Below, piece after piece: positions 25,502-34,485 of a DNA stretch of 64,000 bases (the stretch's first letter is position 1; each line of letters starts with the position of its first letter). The position numbers and the translations under genes were made by a program. The notes under the pieces were generated by a model that worked only from the letters and a program-made list of their open reading frames with translations, was not told the origin of the DNA and ran no database searches. The stretch comes from Streptomyces filamentosus (GTDB lineage Bacteria > Actinomycetota > Actinomycetes > Streptomycetales > Streptomycetaceae): assembly GCF_014654895.1 (NCBI RefSeq), contig NZ_BNBE01000001.1, positions 868,001 through 932,000 of the forward strand, in the 5' to 3' direction.

Positions 25502-26320
25502 ATGAAGCTTCGCCACGCCTCCGCGGCCGCCGCGGCCGTCGTCCTCGCCCTGACCGCCACCGCCTGCGGTTCCGGTTCGGACTCCGGCAGCAACGGTGAC
25601 AAGATCACCATCGGCATCAAGTTCGACCAGCCGGGCCTCGGCCTGAAGACCCCGGACGGCTCGTACGCCGGCTTCGACGTCGACGTCGCCAAGTACGTCG
25701 CCAAGGAGCTCGGTTACTCCGAGGACAAGATCACCTGGAAGCAGGCCCCCTCGGCCGAGCGCGAGAACCTCATCAAGAACGGCGACGTGAAGTTCGTCGT
25801 CGCGAGCTACTCGATCAACGAGAAGCGCCTGAAGGAGGTCGACTTCGCGGGTCCGTACTTCCTGACCCACCAGGACCTGCTGGTCCGCGCCGACGACACC
25901 ACGATCACCAAGGTCGAGGACCTCAACTCCAAGAAGCTCTGCTCGGTCACCGGCTCGACCTCCGCGCAGAACGTCAAGGAGAAGCTGGCCCCGCAGGCCG
26001 ACCTCCAGCAGCTCGGCGGCTACTCCGAGTGCCTCACCGGCCTGGAGAACAAGGCCGTCGACGCCCTCACCACGGACGCCTCCATCCTCGCGGGCTACGC
26101 CTCGCAGAAGGAGCACCAGGGCAAGTTCAAGCTCGTGGGCCTCTCCATGAGCGACGAGAACTACGGCATCGGCATCAAGAAGGGCGACTCCGAGCTCAAG
26201 GGCAAGATCAACAAGGCCCTGGAGAAGATGGTCTCGGACGGCACCTGGGACAAGCTCGTGAAGCAGAACTTCGGCCCCTCCGGCTACAAGAACGAGCCGG
26301 CCCCGAAGATCGCGGGCTGA
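25502..26320 (+). CDS. gluB: Glutamate-binding lipoprotein of ABC transporter
   Basis: 272 aa. Lipoprotein signal with LTATAC, C22 lipidated. PBP-II fold for polar amino acids: ITIGIKFDQPGLGLKTPDGSYAGFDVDVAKYVA, IKNGDVKFVVASYSINEKR and VDFAGPYFLTHQDLLV. Two further cysteines (about 153 and 179) could form a disulphide. Captures glutamate outside the membrane for GluCD. 54 nt after gluA; AAGGGA lies ahead of the ATG. An intercistronic hairpin follows it, favouring high levels of this protein over the permeases. Confidence 0.95.
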   Translation: MKLRHASAAAAAVVLALTATACGSGSDSGSNGDKITIGIKFDQPGLGLKTPDGSYAGFDVDVAKYVAKELGYSEDKITWKQAPSAERENLIKNGDVKFVVASYSINEKRLKEVDFAGPYFLTHQDLLVRADDTTITKVEDLNSKKLCSVTGSTSAQNVKEKLAPQADLQQLGGYSECLTGLENKAVDALTTDASILAGYASQKEHQGKFKLVGLSMSDENYGIGIKKGDSELKGKINKALEKMVSDGTWDKLVKQNFGPSGYKNEPAPKIAG

Positions 26321-26331
26321 CCCGCCCCCGT

Positions 26332-26366
26332 CGTGACGGCCGCCCCTCGGGGGCGCGGCCGTCACG
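26332..26366 (+). terminator. Intra-operon hairpin between gluB and gluC
   Basis: CGTGACGGCCGC (26332-26343) pairs with GCGGCCGTCACG (26355-26366); the 11-nt apical part (CCCCTCGGGGG) can extend pairing. It starts 11 nt after the gluB stop and lies 69 nt before gluC, where a partial terminator or 3'-end protector of gluAB mRNA is expected. Confidence 0.75.
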
Positions 26367-26434
26367 GCACCACCGGCCGCTGCCCACGCACCGGCCGTCC
26401 GACCGACCGACCACCAGGGGAGAGCGCGGGCATC

Positions 26435-27109
26435 GTGTTCGACTTTCTTGATTCCGGGCAGTACGACCTGCTCGGCGCCTTCTGGGTGACGGCTCAGCTC
26501 GCCCTCTACTCGGCGATCGGCTCGCTGATCTGGGGCACGGCCCTGGTGGCCATGCGGGTGAGCCCGGTCCCGCTGATGCGCGGCTTCGGCACCGCGTACG
26601 TGAACCTCGTCCGCAACACCCCGCTGACCGTGGTCATCGTGGCCTGCTCCTTCGGCCTCAACCAGACCCTCCAGGTCACCCTCGGCGGCGACACCTTCGA
26701 GCAGATCGGCTTCCGGCTCGCGGTCCTCGGACTCACCGCGTACACCGGCACCTTCGTCTGCGAGGCGCTGCGCTCCGGCATCAACACGGTCCCGGCCGGC
26801 CAGGCGGAGGCGGCCCGCGCCCTCGGCATGAGCTTCACCCAGGTCCTGACGCTGGTGATCCTGCCGCAGGCGTTCCGCGCGGCGATCACCCCGCTCGCCA
26901 ACGTCCTCATCGCCCTCACCAAGAACACCACGGTGGCGGCGGCGATCAGCGCCGCCGAGGCCGCCTTCCTGATGAAGGCGATGATCGAGAACGAGGCGGA
27001 CGCCCTCTTCGTCATCTTCGGGATCTTCGCCTTCGGCTTCATCGTCCTGACCCTCCCCACCGGCCTCTTCCTGGGCTGGGCGGCCAAGCGACTGGCGGTG
27101 AAGCGGTGA
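26435..27109 (+). CDS. gluC: Glutamate ABC transporter permease 1
   Basis: 224 aa from GTG 26435, which begins VFDFLDSGQYDLLGAFWVT as in homologues; GGGGAG lies 16 nt upstream. BPD_transp_1/HisM-type permease with about five helices and the EAA loop EALRSGINTVPAGQAEAARALG. Pairs with GluD to form the channel. Stop and gluD start overlap as GTGA. Confidence 0.94.
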   Translation: MFDFLDSGQYDLLGAFWVTAQLALYSAIGSLIWGTALVAMRVSPVPLMRGFGTAYVNLVRNTPLTVVIVACSFGLNQTLQVTLGGDTFEQIGFRLAVLGLTAYTGTFVCEALRSGINTVPAGQAEAARALGMSFTQVLTLVILPQAFRAAITPLANVLIALTKNTTVAAAISAAEAAFLMKAMIENEADALFVIFGIFAFGFIVLTLPTGLFLGWAAKRLAVKR

Positions 27110-27996
27110 ACTCCGTCCTCTACGACGTCCCCGGCCCCAAGGCCAAGGCGCGCAACGTCGTCTACACGGTCGTCTTCCTCGCCGTCCTGGGCCTGGTGGC
27201 CTACTGGGTGCTCTCCGCCATGGCGGACAAGCACCAGCTGGAAGCCGACAAGTGGAGCCCGTTCGTCACCGACTCCCGGGTCTGGACGACGTACCTGCTG
27301 CCCGGCCTGGTCGAGACCCTGAAGGCCGCAGCGCTCTCCATCCTGATCGCGCTGCCGCTCGGCGCGGCCCTCGGCATCGGCCGGCTCTCCGACCACCGCT
27401 GGGTCCGGGTCCCGGTCGGCGCGGTCGTCGAGTTCTTCCGGGCCATCCCGGTGCTGCTGCTGATGATCTTCGCGAACCAGGTCTACGCCCAGTTCACTCC
27501 GATCAGCTCCGACTTCCGCCCCCTGTACGCGGTCGTCACCGGCCTGGTGCTCTACAACGCCTCCGTCATCGCCGAGATCGTCCGCGCCGGCGTCCTCTCG
27601 CTCCCCCGGGGCCAGGGCGACGCGGCCGTCGCGCTCGGCATGCGCAAGGGCCAGACCATGCTGTACGTGCTGCTGCCGCAGGCCGTCACGGTCATGCTGC
27701 CCGCCCTGGTCAGCCAGCTCGTCGTCATCGTGAAGGACACCGCCCTCGGCGGCGCGATGCTCGGCTTCGGCGAACTGCTCAGCCAGAACCGGCAGATCAC
27801 CGCGAACTACGGCGCCAACACCATCGCCGCCTTCACCGTCATCGCCCTGATCTACATCGTGCTCAACGCCCTCCTCACCCAGTGCGCCGCCCTCCTGGAG
27901 AAGCGGCTCCGGCAGGGCCGGAAGGCCGCCGCGGTGAAGGACGCCGGCCCGATCACGAACGTCGAGATGGGCGGCGCCGGCGCCACCGGAGTCTGA
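27106..27996 (+). CDS. gluD: Glutamate ABC transporter permease 2
   Basis: 296 aa from GTG 27106, overlapping the gluC stop by 4 nt. Larger than GluC because of an N-terminal helix (about 16-36) and an extracytoplasmic segment before the permease core. The EAA loop is EIVRAGVLSLPRGQGDAAVALG. Charged Lys/Arg-rich C-terminal tail. Last gene of gluABCD. Confidence 0.94.
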   Translation: MNSVLYDVPGPKAKARNVVYTVVFLAVLGLVAYWVLSAMADKHQLEADKWSPFVTDSRVWTTYLLPGLVETLKAAALSILIALPLGAALGIGRLSDHRWVRVPVGAVVEFFRAIPVLLLMIFANQVYAQFTPISSDFRPLYAVVTGLVLYNASVIAEIVRAGVLSLPRGQGDAAVALGMRKGQTMLYVLLPQAVTVMLPALVSQLVVIVKDTALGGAMLGFGELLSQNRQITANYGANTIAAFTVIALIYIVLNALLTQCAALLEKRLRQGRKAAAVKDAGPITNVEMGGAGATGV

Positions 27997-28367
27997 CCAC
28001 GGCTCGGGCCCCGCCCCGACCGGGCCCGGACTCCCCGCGGCCCGGCCCCTACGACCACCCTCCCGACCGGCCCGGTTTCCCCCAAGTTCCGCGCCCGTCC
28101 ACTTCCGGCCCCGTCGCCCTCCACCGGACCGCCCGCCTCCGGTGAAAGGGCCGGGGCCGGAGGTCCTGGTGGGGCCGGAAGGGGCGCGAGGGACCGCTCC
28201 GAGCGGCCGGGAACCGCCCCGGCCGGGCCCCGACCGCACCACGCCCACCGCGTCACTTGACGCAAAACACCCTGACTGGGTTGCATACGGTCTGTGATCA
28301 AGCACCGGGCTCGTGCCACACTCTGCTGTGCTGCCCCCATGACTTTCCGGCCTTTTGGAGCCGCGCC
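27997..28367. other. Intergenic region after gluABCD with weak hairpins
   Basis: 371 nt. Candidate terminators: CCTCCGG (28136-28142) with CCGGAGG (28157-28163), and CGGCCGGG (28204-28211) with CCCGGCCG (28218-28225, 6-nt loop). A TTGACG at 28257-28262 and TACGGT at 28286-28291 ahead of the monooxygenase are 23 bp apart, too far for a normal promoter. GGAG at 28357-28360 is the next gene's ribosome site. Confidence 0.5.
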
Positions 28368-30161
28368 GTGGACCCGGTGATCATCGTGGGCGCGGGGCCG
28401 GTCGGCCTCGCGCTCTCCCTCGCGCTCGCCGCGCAGGGCGTGCCCAGCGTCGTCCTCGACGAGGCCTCCGACAAGGAGGAGCCGCGCCCCGCTCGGACCG
28501 TCGTGCTGCGCGCCGACATGGCCGCCCTGGTCGAACGGCTGGGCTGCGCCACCGTCCGCGACGAGGGCCTGCGCTGGGTCGGCTGGCGCGGCATGCAGCG
28601 CCGTCGGCAGACCCGCCAGGTCGCCTTCGACCTGGGGCTCGGCGGCACCGAGGAGTGGTCCGAGGACCCGGCCGCCCCCGCCGCTCCGGCCGCCCCCCTG
28701 CACATCCCCCAGCACGCCCTGGCCCGTGGCCTGCGCGACGCCATCGCCCGCGAACCGCTCGTCCGGCTCGTCACCGGCTCCCGCCTCGACGACGTCGAGC
28801 AGGACCGCACCGGGGTCGTCGCCCGCACCCGCGGCCCCGAGGGCACCTGGTGGCGCGGCAGCCACCTCGTCGGCTGCGACGGCGCCCGCTCGACCGTCCG
28901 CAAGCTGCTCGGCGTCCGCTTCCCCGGCCGCACGGCGGTCGAGCGGCACGCGGTCGCCGCGCTGCGCACCGAACTCCCCTGGCCCGGCGAGTCCCTGCTG
29001 CACCGTCAGCCCCCGTGGCGCGGGGCCGGCGAGGAGATCACCGCCCGTCCGCTGCCCGACGGCGCGTGGCGGATCGACTGGCTGCTGCCCCCGCGCGGCG
29101 ACCTCGTCACGCCGGACGCGCTCGTCGCCCGGATCCGCGAGACCCTGGCCGGCTGGTGCGAGGGCACCACTCCCCCGTACGAGCTCCTCGACACGGGCGT
29201 GCACACCCTGCACCACCGGCTCGCCCGCCGCTGGCGCGTCGACCGGGTGCTGCTCGCCGGGGACGCGGCCCATCTGCTCGGCGCGATCGGCACCCAGGGC
29301 CTCGACGAGGGGCTGCGGGACGTCGACAACCTCGCCTGGAAGCTGGCCCTCGTCTGGCACCGGGCCGCCCCGGACGCCCTGCTGGACAGCTACCAGAGCG
29401 AGCGCCGCACCGCCGTCGCCGCACGGCTGCGCGCGGCCGACCAGGCCCTGCCCGCCCTGCGCGGCGGAGGCGGGCTGCGCCAGTACCTGCCGGGCGCGAT
29501 GCGCGGCCCCGACGCGCTGCTGGCCGACGGGCACCTGGGCCGGGGCCCGCTGGGCGCCTCGCCGGCCCATCCGCACTCGCCGCTCGCGGCGCCCTTCACC
29601 GAGGGCATGATCCCGGTGGGCACGCCGCTCGGCGCGCCCGTCGAGGACGTCCGGGTGACCGCCCCGGACGACACGACGGTACGGCTCCGGGACCGGCTCG
29701 GGCAGGCCCGCTTCCTGGTCGTGCTCGTCGCCCCGGGCACCGGGGTGTGGGAGCGCCGCCACTGGCGGACCGCGGGTCTGATGCCCCGGCTGGAGGAGGC
29801 CGCCGAGGCCCTTCCGGTGGCGTCGGAGGTCCTGGTGACGGACGCCTACCCGGGCGCGCCCGCCCACGCCGTGCTGCTCGTCCGCCCCGACGGCCACCTG
29901 GTCGCCGCCTTCGCCGGCGTACGGCCGGAGGAGCTGCACGCGGCGGCCGACGCCGCCCGGGGCGCCGCCCCGCAGGAGACCCCGGAAGGCCCCGAGGACC
30001 CGGAGGAGGAACCGTCCGGGAAGAAGGCCCGCGCCAAGGCCGCACGGACGGCAGGGGCCGCCGGAACGGCCGAGTCTGCCGCCGAGGCGGCGCTCTCCGT
30101 CGAGCTCCCTGCACCCGCCGAGGCGTCCCTGGGACACGACCGGACCGCGGACGTCCATTGA
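28368..30161 (+). CDS. FAD-dependent aromatic-ring monooxygenase (PheA/TfdB-like)
   Basis: 597 aa from GTG 28368, seven nt after GGAG. The N-terminal Rossmann motif VIIVGAGPVGLALSLAL binds FAD; the second FAD motif is RVLLAGDAAHLLGAIGTQGLDEGLRDVDNLAWKL in form (GDAAH around residue 300); HLVGCDGARSTVRKLLG is the DG motif. The C-terminal thioredoxin-like domain of phenol hydroxylases follows (about 430-530), then an unusual 65-residue Glu/Pro/Ala/Lys tail. Hydroxylates an aromatic or polyketide substrate that cannot be named from sequence. It stands alone, 32 nt before the cysteine leader ORF. Confidence 0.88.
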   Translation: MDPVIIVGAGPVGLALSLALAAQGVPSVVLDEASDKEEPRPARTVVLRADMAALVERLGCATVRDEGLRWVGWRGMQRRRQTRQVAFDLGLGGTEEWSEDPAAPAAPAAPLHIPQHALARGLRDAIAREPLVRLVTGSRLDDVEQDRTGVVARTRGPEGTWWRGSHLVGCDGARSTVRKLLGVRFPGRTAVERHAVAALRTELPWPGESLLHRQPPWRGAGEEITARPLPDGAWRIDWLLPPRGDLVTPDALVARIRETLAGWCEGTTPPYELLDTGVHTLHHRLARRWRVDRVLLAGDAAHLLGAIGTQGLDEGLRDVDNLAWKLALVWHRAAPDALLDSYQSERRTAVAARLRAADQALPALRGGGGLRQYLPGAMRGPDALLADGHLGRGPLGASPAHPHSPLAAPFTEGMIPVGTPLGAPVEDVRVTAPDDTTVRLRDRLGQARFLVVLVAPGTGVWERRHWRTAGLMPRLEEAAEALPVASEVLVTDAYPGAPAHAVLLVRPDGHLVAAFAGVRPEELHAAADAARGAAPQETPEGPEDPEEEPSGKKARAKAARTAGAAGTAESAAEAALSVELPAPAEASLGHDRTADVH

Positions 30162-30193
30162 TTCGCGCGGGCGCGCGTGGTGTACTCCGGAAC

Positions 30194-30280
30194 GTGACCG
30201 ACACCGATGTACGCCTGTGGCGGAGGGTCCACATGGACCTGATCCGCTACGCGGGCTGCGTGTGTCGCCCGTCCCGCTGA
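30194..30280 (+). CDS. Short cysteine-containing leader peptide
   Basis: 28 codons from GTG 30194 to TGA 30278, too short for routine calling. It reads V-T-D-T-D-V-R-L-W-R-R-V then HMDLIRYAGCVCRPSR, with Cys at 22 and 24. It matches the form of the small putative leader peptides (R-x-H-x-D-L-x-R core) that actinobacteria place before sulphur-metabolism genes, and cysteine-rich upstream ORFs of mycobacteria act as cysteine-responsive attenuators. The next genes are cysteine dioxygenase and a rhodanese, exactly the expected targets. Only 32 nt separate it from the monooxygenase stop; a weak TGTACT 7 nt upstream could give a leaderless start. Confidence 0.75.
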   Translation: MTDTDVRLWRRVHMDLIRYAGCVCRPSR

Positions 30281-30413
30281 ACTCGCTCCCCTTTCCCCGC
30301 GCGCCCGCCCCGCCCGTCCCGGACCTCCGTCCGGCACGGTGTCCCCGGCGTCCCCTCGGGCTCCCGCCGGTCCGCCGCGCGGCGCGCACCCGGCGATTCC
30401 AGGACGGTCACCC
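30281..30413 (+). promoter_or_regulatory. Probable attenuator region between leader ORF and cysteine dioxygenase
   Basis: 133 nt. The first ~55 nt after the leader stop are strongly C-rich and G-poor, a possible Rho entry site exposed when ribosomes stop; the middle can fold (CGGACCTCCGTCCG near 30320 is a compact hairpin, and GTCCGCCGCGCGGCGCGC pairs internally). AGGACGG at the end is the dioxygenase ribosome site. Mechanism is inferred. Confidence 0.5.
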
Positions 30414-31028
30414 GTGCCCGCGACTTCTGTCACCCCTCCCCCCGCGCCCCTTTCCTCCGCGCCCTCTTCCCCCGCGTCTCCCGCCCCCTCCCCCGCCCCC
30501 GCCTCCCCACTCCCCTCCGCCCGGGCGGTGACCGGTCCGCCGACGGCGGCCGAGCTGCTCGACTTCGCCCGCCGCACCGCCGCCGACCGGGCCCTCGTCG
30601 ACTCCCTGCCGCTCGACCCGGAGGGCCGCACCTGGGTGCGCCTGGACGGCCCCGGCGGCAGTGAGGCGTGGCTCATCGGCTGGCCGCCCGGCACCGGCAC
30701 CGGCTGGCACGACCACGCCGAGTCCTTCGGCGCCTTCGTCACCGCCCGCGGCAGCCTGACCGAACACGCCCTCTCCGTCCGCCTCCCGGCGGGCGGCTGG
30801 AAGACCCTGGAGCTGGCCGAGGGCCTCGACCGCTCCCGCCGGCTCGGCCCCGGCGACGGCCGTGCCTTCGGCCGCGACCACCTCCACGAGGTGCTGAACC
30901 CCTCCCCCGACACCCACGCGGTCTCGGTGCACGCCTACTACCCGCCGCTCCCGCTGATCCGCCGCTTCAGCCGGACCGGCCCGGTGCTCCGGCTGGAGCA
31001 GGTCGAGCGCCCGGAGGACTGGCAGTGA
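30414..31028 (+). CDS. Cysteine dioxygenase (cupin)
   Basis: 204 aa from GTG 30414 with AGGACGG 7 nt upstream. Oxidises L-cysteine to cysteine sulphinate with O2 and Fe(II). The iron ligands are H99 and H101 (GWHDHAES) and H158 (DHLHEV), as in cysteine dioxygenases. The first ~37 residues are Pro/Ser/Ala repeats outside the cupin domain. Stop overlaps the rhodanese start (GTGA), so the two are translationally coupled and work in sulphur catabolism. Confidence 0.9.
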   Translation: MPATSVTPPPAPLSSAPSSPASPAPSPAPASPLPSARAVTGPPTAAELLDFARRTAADRALVDSLPLDPEGRTWVRLDGPGGSEAWLIGWPPGTGTGWHDHAESFGAFVTARGSLTEHALSVRLPAGGWKTLELAEGLDRSRRLGPGDGRAFGRDHLHEVLNPSPDTHAVSVHAYYPPLPLIRRFSRTGPVLRLEQVERPEDWQ

Positions 31029-31438
31029 GCGGGGAGCGCGTCGGCATCGACGAACTCCTGGAGCGGGTGCGGTCCGGCCTCGACCGGATCGACGCCCGTG
31101 GCGCGTACGAGGAGTACGAGGCGGGTGGGGCGCTCCTGGTCGACATCCGTTACGCGGCCCTGCGGGAGCGGGACGGCCTGGTCCCGGGCGCGCTGGTGGT
31201 GGAGCGGAACGAGCTGGAGTGGCGGCTCGACCCGCTGGGCAGTCACCGGTCCCCGCGGGCGACCGGGCACGACCTGCGGGTGGTGGTGTTCTGCAACGAG
31301 GGGTACGCCTCCTCGCTGGCGGCGGAGTCCCTGCGCCGCCTGGGCCTGCACCGCACGACGGACCTGATCGGAGGTTTCCAGGCGTGGAAGGCGGCGGGCC
31401 TCCCGGTCCTGCTCCCCACCGGCCGCCCGCGCATCTGA
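31025..31438 (+). CDS. Rhodanese-like sulphurtransferase
   Basis: 137 aa, single rhodanese domain. DIRYAALRERDGLVPGALVV is the family entry motif and C90 in VVFCNEGYASSLAAESLRRLG is the persulphide-carrying active-site cysteine (6-residue loop CNEGYAS). Overlaps cysteine dioxygenase by 4 nt. Probably handles sulphane sulphur from cysteine breakdown. Confidence 0.92.
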   Translation: MSGERVGIDELLERVRSGLDRIDARGAYEEYEAGGALLVDIRYAALRERDGLVPGALVVERNELEWRLDPLGSHRSPRATGHDLRVVVFCNEGYASSLAAESLRRLGLHRTTDLIGGFQAWKAAGLPVLLPTGRPRI

Positions 31439-31546
31439 CCCCGGCCGGGACGAACCGGCCGCTCGCGTGGTCTGCCCCCGGCCGGGACGAACCGGCCGCT
31501 CGCGCCTCTGACGCCGGGCGGAGCGGACCGGCCGGAACGACCGGCC
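31439..31546. repeat. Hairpin-bearing direct repeats between convergent genes
   Basis: A 29-bp exact direct repeat at 31439-31467 and 31476-31504 (period 37). Each copy holds the hairpin CGGCCGG-GACGAA-CCGGCCG; a third related hairpin GGCCGG-AACGA-CCGGCC lies at 31530-31546. Three small terminator-like hairpins in a row after the rhodanese gene and facing recX. The remaining sequence to 31728 shows nothing else. Confidence 0.75.
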
Positions 31547-31728
31547 CAGCCGGAACGGCTCCCCGGGCCAGGCCCGGGGCTCCCCTGGGTCTGTTCCGGA
31601 GCTCCCCCGCACCTATTCCGGGAACTCCCCACATCGCTGCGAGGACTTCCCCGCTCCCCGGGCGCAAGGCTCCCGGGGAGCGCCGGCAGCGTCCCTCGGG
31701 CTCGGGCTCGGCACCGGGCACCCGGCTC

Positions 31729-32295
31729 TCAGTAGCCGTCCTCCAGGCCGTCGGTGGACTCGCCCTCTTCTTCCAGCGCCCGGCGCACCACCCGCAGGGC
31801 CATGCCCTCCGGGTATCCCTTGCGGGCGAGCATGCCCGCGAGGCGTCTGAGGCGGCGGTCGCGTTCGAGACCGCGGGTGGCGCGGAGCTTGCGCTCCACC
31901 AGTTCGCGTGCGGTGGCCTCCTCCTGCTCGGAGTCCAGTCTGTCGACGGCCTCCTGGACGAGGCCGGGGTCGACGCCCTTGGTCCGCAGCTCGCGGGCGA
32001 GGGCCCGGCGGGCGAGGCCGCGCCCGTGGTGCCGGGACTCCACCCAGGCGCCCGCGAAGGCGGCGTCGTCGATGAGGCCCACGTCCTCGAAGCGGGCGAG
32101 GACCTCCTCGGCGACGTCGTCGGGAATCTCCCGCTTGCGCAGGGCGTCGGCCAGCTGCTTGCGCGTGCGGGGGGTCCCGGTGAGCAGGCGCAGGCAGATC
32201 GCCCGCGCCCGCTCGGCCGGGTCCTGGGGTGACAGCTCCTTCTCGGCCCTCGACGAGTCGGGGCTGTCACCCGGCCATTCGGTGCGACCGGTCAC
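31729..32295 (-). CDS. recX: Regulatory protein RecX
   Basis: 188 aa from GTG 32295, 4 nt after the recA stop, so co-transcribed and coupled. RecX binds RecA filaments and limits their extension. Three-helix repeats are visible: ARAICLRLLTGTPRTRKQLADAL, FEDVGLIDDAAFAGAWVESR, and ARRALARELRTKGVDPGLV. Acidic C-terminus. Confidence 0.95.
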   Translation of the reverse strand: MTGRTEWPGDSPDSSRAEKELSPQDPAERARAICLRLLTGTPRTRKQLADALRKREIPDDVAEEVLARFEDVGLIDDAAFAGAWVESRHHGRGLARRALARELRTKGVDPGLVQEAVDRLDSEQEEATARELVERKLRATRGLERDRRLRRLAGMLARKGYPEGMALRVVRRALEEEGESTDGLEDGY

Positions 32296-32299
32296 CGGT

Positions 32300-33436
<1,137 letters not shown>

Positions 33437-33479
33437 GGGTTCCACCCGGGGTGCTTGAGTCGATCGCTTCATGTGAAAG

Positions 33480-33502
33480 ACGCTAACCCCTGCCACTGAC
33501 AA
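33480..33502 (-). promoter_or_regulatory. RecA-NDp (PafBC-type, LexA-independent) promoter of recA
   Basis: On the minus strand TTGTCAGTGGC (33492-33502), six bases, TAGCGT (33480-33485): a full match to the TTGTCAGTGGC-N6-TAGNNT element described for mycobacterial/actinobacterial LexA-independent damage genes. Lies 44-66 nt before recA ATG. Confidence 0.9.
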
Positions 33503-33576
33503 TGGGCCCTCGCGTCCCTCCGACCTGTGGACAACTCGCCGAGTCGCCCGCGATTCCAGGGGCCGGAACCTTCATG

Positions 33577-33603
33577 AGAATAGATGTTCGATTTTTGTGT
33601 CAA
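33577..33603 (-). promoter_or_regulatory. LexA-controlled recA promoter
   Basis: TTGACA (rc of 33598-33603) and TATTCT (rc of 33577-33582) with a short 15-bp spacer. The SOS-box-like GAAC-ATCT-ATTC (rc of 33578-33589) overlaps spacer and -10, so LexA bound there would block the polymerase. Confidence 0.8.
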
Positions 33604-33663
33604 GCGCGCCACGCGCCCCCCTGTGGACAACCTCCCCGCCCTTCCCTCCCCTGCCCCCGCGCC

Positions 33664-34266
33664 CTACTCGACGCCCTCGCCCCAGCCGGGGCCGAACCCC
33701 TCGCCGGCCGCCTCCGCGGCCCCCGCGCCCGGCTCCCGGTCGGCGCGGTTCAGCGCGTCGCCGATCAGCCGGGTGGCGAAGTCGGCGTCGCCGGTGATCC
33801 GGTTGATGTGCTCCGCCAGCAGCAGGGCGGTGGCCTCCAGTGCGGTCATCTCCTCCTGCGTCCAGTCGCCGTACTGCCGGCGCCAGAGGTTCGGGCTCAG
33901 TCCGGTGCCGGCCGCGATCGCCATGCCGGCCATGGTGGGGATCGCCTCGGGGCTGACGCTGCGGGGCATCATCCGCAGCGTGGCGACCAGGCTGGGGACC
34001 ACGTACTCGATGACGTCCCGGTCGTGCTCCTCGTGGACCCGCCTCAGCCACTTCATGAACATGAAGACGAGCGTGCAGGCGCCGTCCAGCAGGTCGCGGA
34101 CGCCTTTCAGGTCCAGGGAGGCGACGAGCTGGTCGAACAACTGCTGCTGTTCGGTGTCCGTCCCGGTCCTGCCGTCGTGGACGGCCTTGAGCCGGGAGTC
34201 GATCACCATGAGCGCCCCGTCCACGTCACCGACGGGGGCGTAGCGGGGGTCGCAGGGCGATGGCAC
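33664..34266 (-). CDS. Conserved hypothetical cytoplasmic protein upstream of recA
   Basis: 200 aa from GTG 34266 with a near-perfect GAGGAGGAAG upstream. Predicted mostly helical, no membrane span (VFMFMKWLRR is short), no motif I recognise; the C-terminus is Gly/Ala/Glu-rich (GPGWGEGVE). The gap to recA (227 nt) contains recA's own promoters, so it is not simply part of the recA operon. Confidence 0.75.
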   Translation of the reverse strand: MPSPCDPRYAPVGDVDGALMVIDSRLKAVHDGRTGTDTEQQQLFDQLVASLDLKGVRDLLDGACTLVFMFMKWLRRVHEEHDRDVIEYVVPSLVATLRMMPRSVSPEAIPTMAGMAIAAGTGLSPNLWRRQYGDWTQEEMTALEATALLLAEHINRITGDADFATRLIGDALNRADREPGAGAAEAAGEGFGPGWGEGVE

Positions 34267-34485
34267 GGGCTTCCTCCTCGTATGACCGCGTCGGCGCGGT
34301 CAGTCCGTACGGTAGGAGGCTCATCGGACGGGTTCGGGCCGATCGCGGAAACGACCTTCTGACGACTGAACCCGCCCGGCACGTTGACCCCAGACCGGAC
34401 ACCCCGGCACGTCGACCCCCGGCACGGCTCCCCACCCCGGCCCTCCAAGCCCCTGCCCGGCCCTCACTGCCGCCGCCCGGCCCCC

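Noticed and set aside
28257..28291. TTGACG/TACGGT as a promoter for the flavin monooxygenase
   Set aside because: Spacing of 23 bp is too long for a sigma-70-type promoter.
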